Translations under genes and position numbers: made by a program
Shown: positions 62,908 to 64,000 of the stretch, one piece after another
How the letters are laid out: every line of letters begins with the position of its first letter
Position numbering within the stretch: position 1 is the first letter of the stretch
Origin: Durusdinium trenchii
Lineage: Eukaryota > Sar > Dinophyceae > Suessiales > Symbiodiniaceae
Assembly: GCA_963970005.1 (NCBI GenBank)
Contig: CAXAMN010021729.1
Coordinates: 474,858 to 538,857 of the forward strand
Reading direction: 5' to 3'
Length of the DNA: 64,000 nt
The notes under the pieces: generated by a model
Databases searched by the model: none
What the model saw: only the letters and a program-made list of their open reading frames with translations
What the model was told of the DNA's origin: nothing

Positions 62908-64000
62908 ATGATCATACATCTGATTTTGACCACCCTGGCGGGAGAGGAAGCCCAGCTGACCATCGAACTTCAAGAATTCGACCGCCTCCAGGAATTTGAA
63001 TGTGCAGTCTTGGAGCAACTTCCTGAGATAGGCGAAAGTAGTACCTCTGGATGCGAGTTAGACTTTATCTGTCGCAACTCGCAACAGAAGCTGGTAGATC
63101 CGATTTGGCACACCTTGCGAGACTGTAATTGTTTTACTGTCGTAGTGAGCCCTTGTTTAGAGGAAGCTGAACATAAGGGACAAATACAAGGCGAAGCCAA
63201 AGCCCTGCGAGTCCCGTTCTACTTTATCGATAGAGTTTTCCCGCAAGCTTTTTCGCACGTTGCAAAGGTCCGGCGTGTGCAGGTTGATGTAGGCTATCGT
63301 GTCATAGGGGAGGGCGCATGGCACCACTGTCAACACCTCCAAATCGTGCATCTAGCCAGCGCAGTCACCAGTCTACAAACGCGAGCCTTCTGCCGCTGCT
63401 ATGCACTTCGCAGGGTCCTTGCCCCAGGTTGTAAGGATTTTGGGACACAGGTCTTTGCAGAATGCTGTTCCCTGTTGCAAGTAGGAATCAGGAATGACAC
63501 CATCAATCAGCTTGCTCCACAGGCAGAGCTAAGGCCCCGTGCCTTTCACAAATGTACAGCATTGCGACAGCTTGATCTAGAGCTGTCGGAGTACAACTCT
63601 AACAGCGTGATGCGGGTCTTGCCGGAGTGCTGCTTTCTGGAAGCTGGCTTAACCTCATTAACCTTGCCTTCAGATTTTACATGGATAGGACCGGCCGCAT
63701 GTGAACGCTGCCTGCAGCTTCAACTGGTGGATCTCTCGCAAACAAAGATCACAGAAATTATGAACTGTGCCTTTGCGCATTGTCAGCACTTGCAAATCTT
63801 AAAGCTTCCAAACAAGCTGCGAAAGATCCAGCAGGAAGCCTTCCTCAAGTGTGTCTCCTTGACGGAAGTCAGCGTGCCACCCACCCTGCTCTATATTGCA
63901 AGGCGGGCCTTTGCCGGATGCACGCAGCTCAATCGATTCCAAAGAACTGGCAAAAGAATGACTTGGCGAGGCACATACTCTCGTGCCAATGCCTTTCTGA
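62908..64000 (+). CDS. Copy D LRR2: BspA-type LRR protein (3' partial)
   Basis: Open from ATG 62908 (MIIHLILTTLAGEEAQL) through the last base, 364 codons without a stop. The N-terminal beta-rich domain (LEQLPEIGE, SGCELDFIC) is followed by BspA-type repeats: VIGEGAWHHCQHLQIVHL, VFAECCSLLQVGI, CAFAHCQHLQILKLP, QQEAFLKCVSLTEVSVPP. It runs off the window at ANAFL, where the A-C proteins are near their ends. Unlike the rest of copy D this gene shows no break, and it matches the LRR3 relics of B and C best. Confidence 0.85.
   Translation, partial: MIIHLILTTLAGEEAQLTIELQEFDRLQEFECAVLEQLPEIGESSTSGCELDFICRNSQQKLVDPIWHTLRDCNCFTVVVSPCLEEAEHKGQIQGEAKALRVPFYFIDRVFPQAFSHVAKVRRVQVDVGYRVIGEGAWHHCQHLQIVHLASAVTSLQTRAFCRCYALRRVLAPGCKDFGTQVFAECCSLLQVGIRNDTINQLAPQAELRPRAFHKCTALRQLDLELSEYNSNSVMRVLPECCFLEAGLTSLTLPSDFTWIGPAACERCLQLQLVDLSQTKITEIMNCAFAHCQHLQILKLPNKLRKIQQEAFLKCVSLTEVSVPPTLLYIARRAFAGCTQLNRFQRTGKRMTWRGTYSRANAFL
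63531..63545 (+). other. Hairpin inside copy D LRR2
   Basis: AAGGC-CCCGT-GCCTT; 5-bp stem with a 5-base loop containing CCCGT. Confidence 0.45.

Noticed and set aside
1..64000. Bacterial operon or phage reading of the tandem same-strand ORFs
   Set aside because: Several long ORFs begin only with GTG or TTG at the extreme 5' end but have conserved ATG starts further in; poly(A) termini, LINE-type RT and methyltransferase-LINE content point to a eukaryote. No ribosome binding sites were evident.
1..64000. Giant DNA virus fragment (helicase, hydrolase, LRR proteins)
   Set aside because: No capsid, packaging ATPase or family B polymerase genes seen; the EEP-RT ORF and shared poly(A) ends fit a retroelement better.

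Overview
This window looks like nuclear DNA of a dinoflagellate, most likely Symbiodiniaceae-like. The call rests on three things: a LINE carrying a cytosine-5 DNA methyltransferase (a type described from Symbiodinium), long intronless ORFs, and spliced-leader-like TTTGGCTCAAG remnants ahead of ORFs. I saw no rRNA, tRNA, CRISPR array, LTR or ordinary host gene. Almost everything is retroelement. Real starts are ATG; some open frames extend upstream to GTG or TTG only.

The main content is one family of very large polycistronic non-LTR elements, in four copies. Copy A (+, from before base 1 to the poly(A) at 21775-21781) is the best preserved. Its order is: ORF1 (EEP endonuclease, reverse transcriptase, zinc knuckle, RNase H, and a family-A-polymerase-like palm), a possible small membrane ORF, ORF2, ORF3 (frameshifted), ORF4 (apparently paralogous to ORF2), giant ORF5 (GT8-like glycosyltransferase fold, serine hydrolase, Upf1-like SF1 helicase, conserved C-terminal module), two BspA-type leucine-rich-repeat genes, a relic of a third, and a 3' UTR ending in A. 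Copy B (-, 32039-41094) and copy C (+, 42497-50949) are close sisters facing head to head, both truncated and rearranged. Copy D (+, 51286 to the window end) is a diverged relative, mostly decayed, but its last LRR gene is open to base 64000.

Between A and B lies a different element on the minus strand (about 22011-31622): a LINE with an intact 1651-aa methyltransferase/peptidase-like/coiled-coil ORF, a frameshifted endonuclease/RT ORF, and a 3' part broken into pieces of alternating orientation.

The most striking unexplained signal is a set of short perfect hairpins in A, B and C. Stems differ from site to site but the loop core is always CCTTAG (loop CTTA closed by C-G). They sit ahead of most ORFs, in the 3' UTR and at three places inside ORF5. 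Some pairs show compensatory base changes between copies. Copy D has hairpins at equivalent positions with a different core, mainly CCCGTG. This suggests a structured, family-specific nucleic-acid signal system in a giant retroelement.
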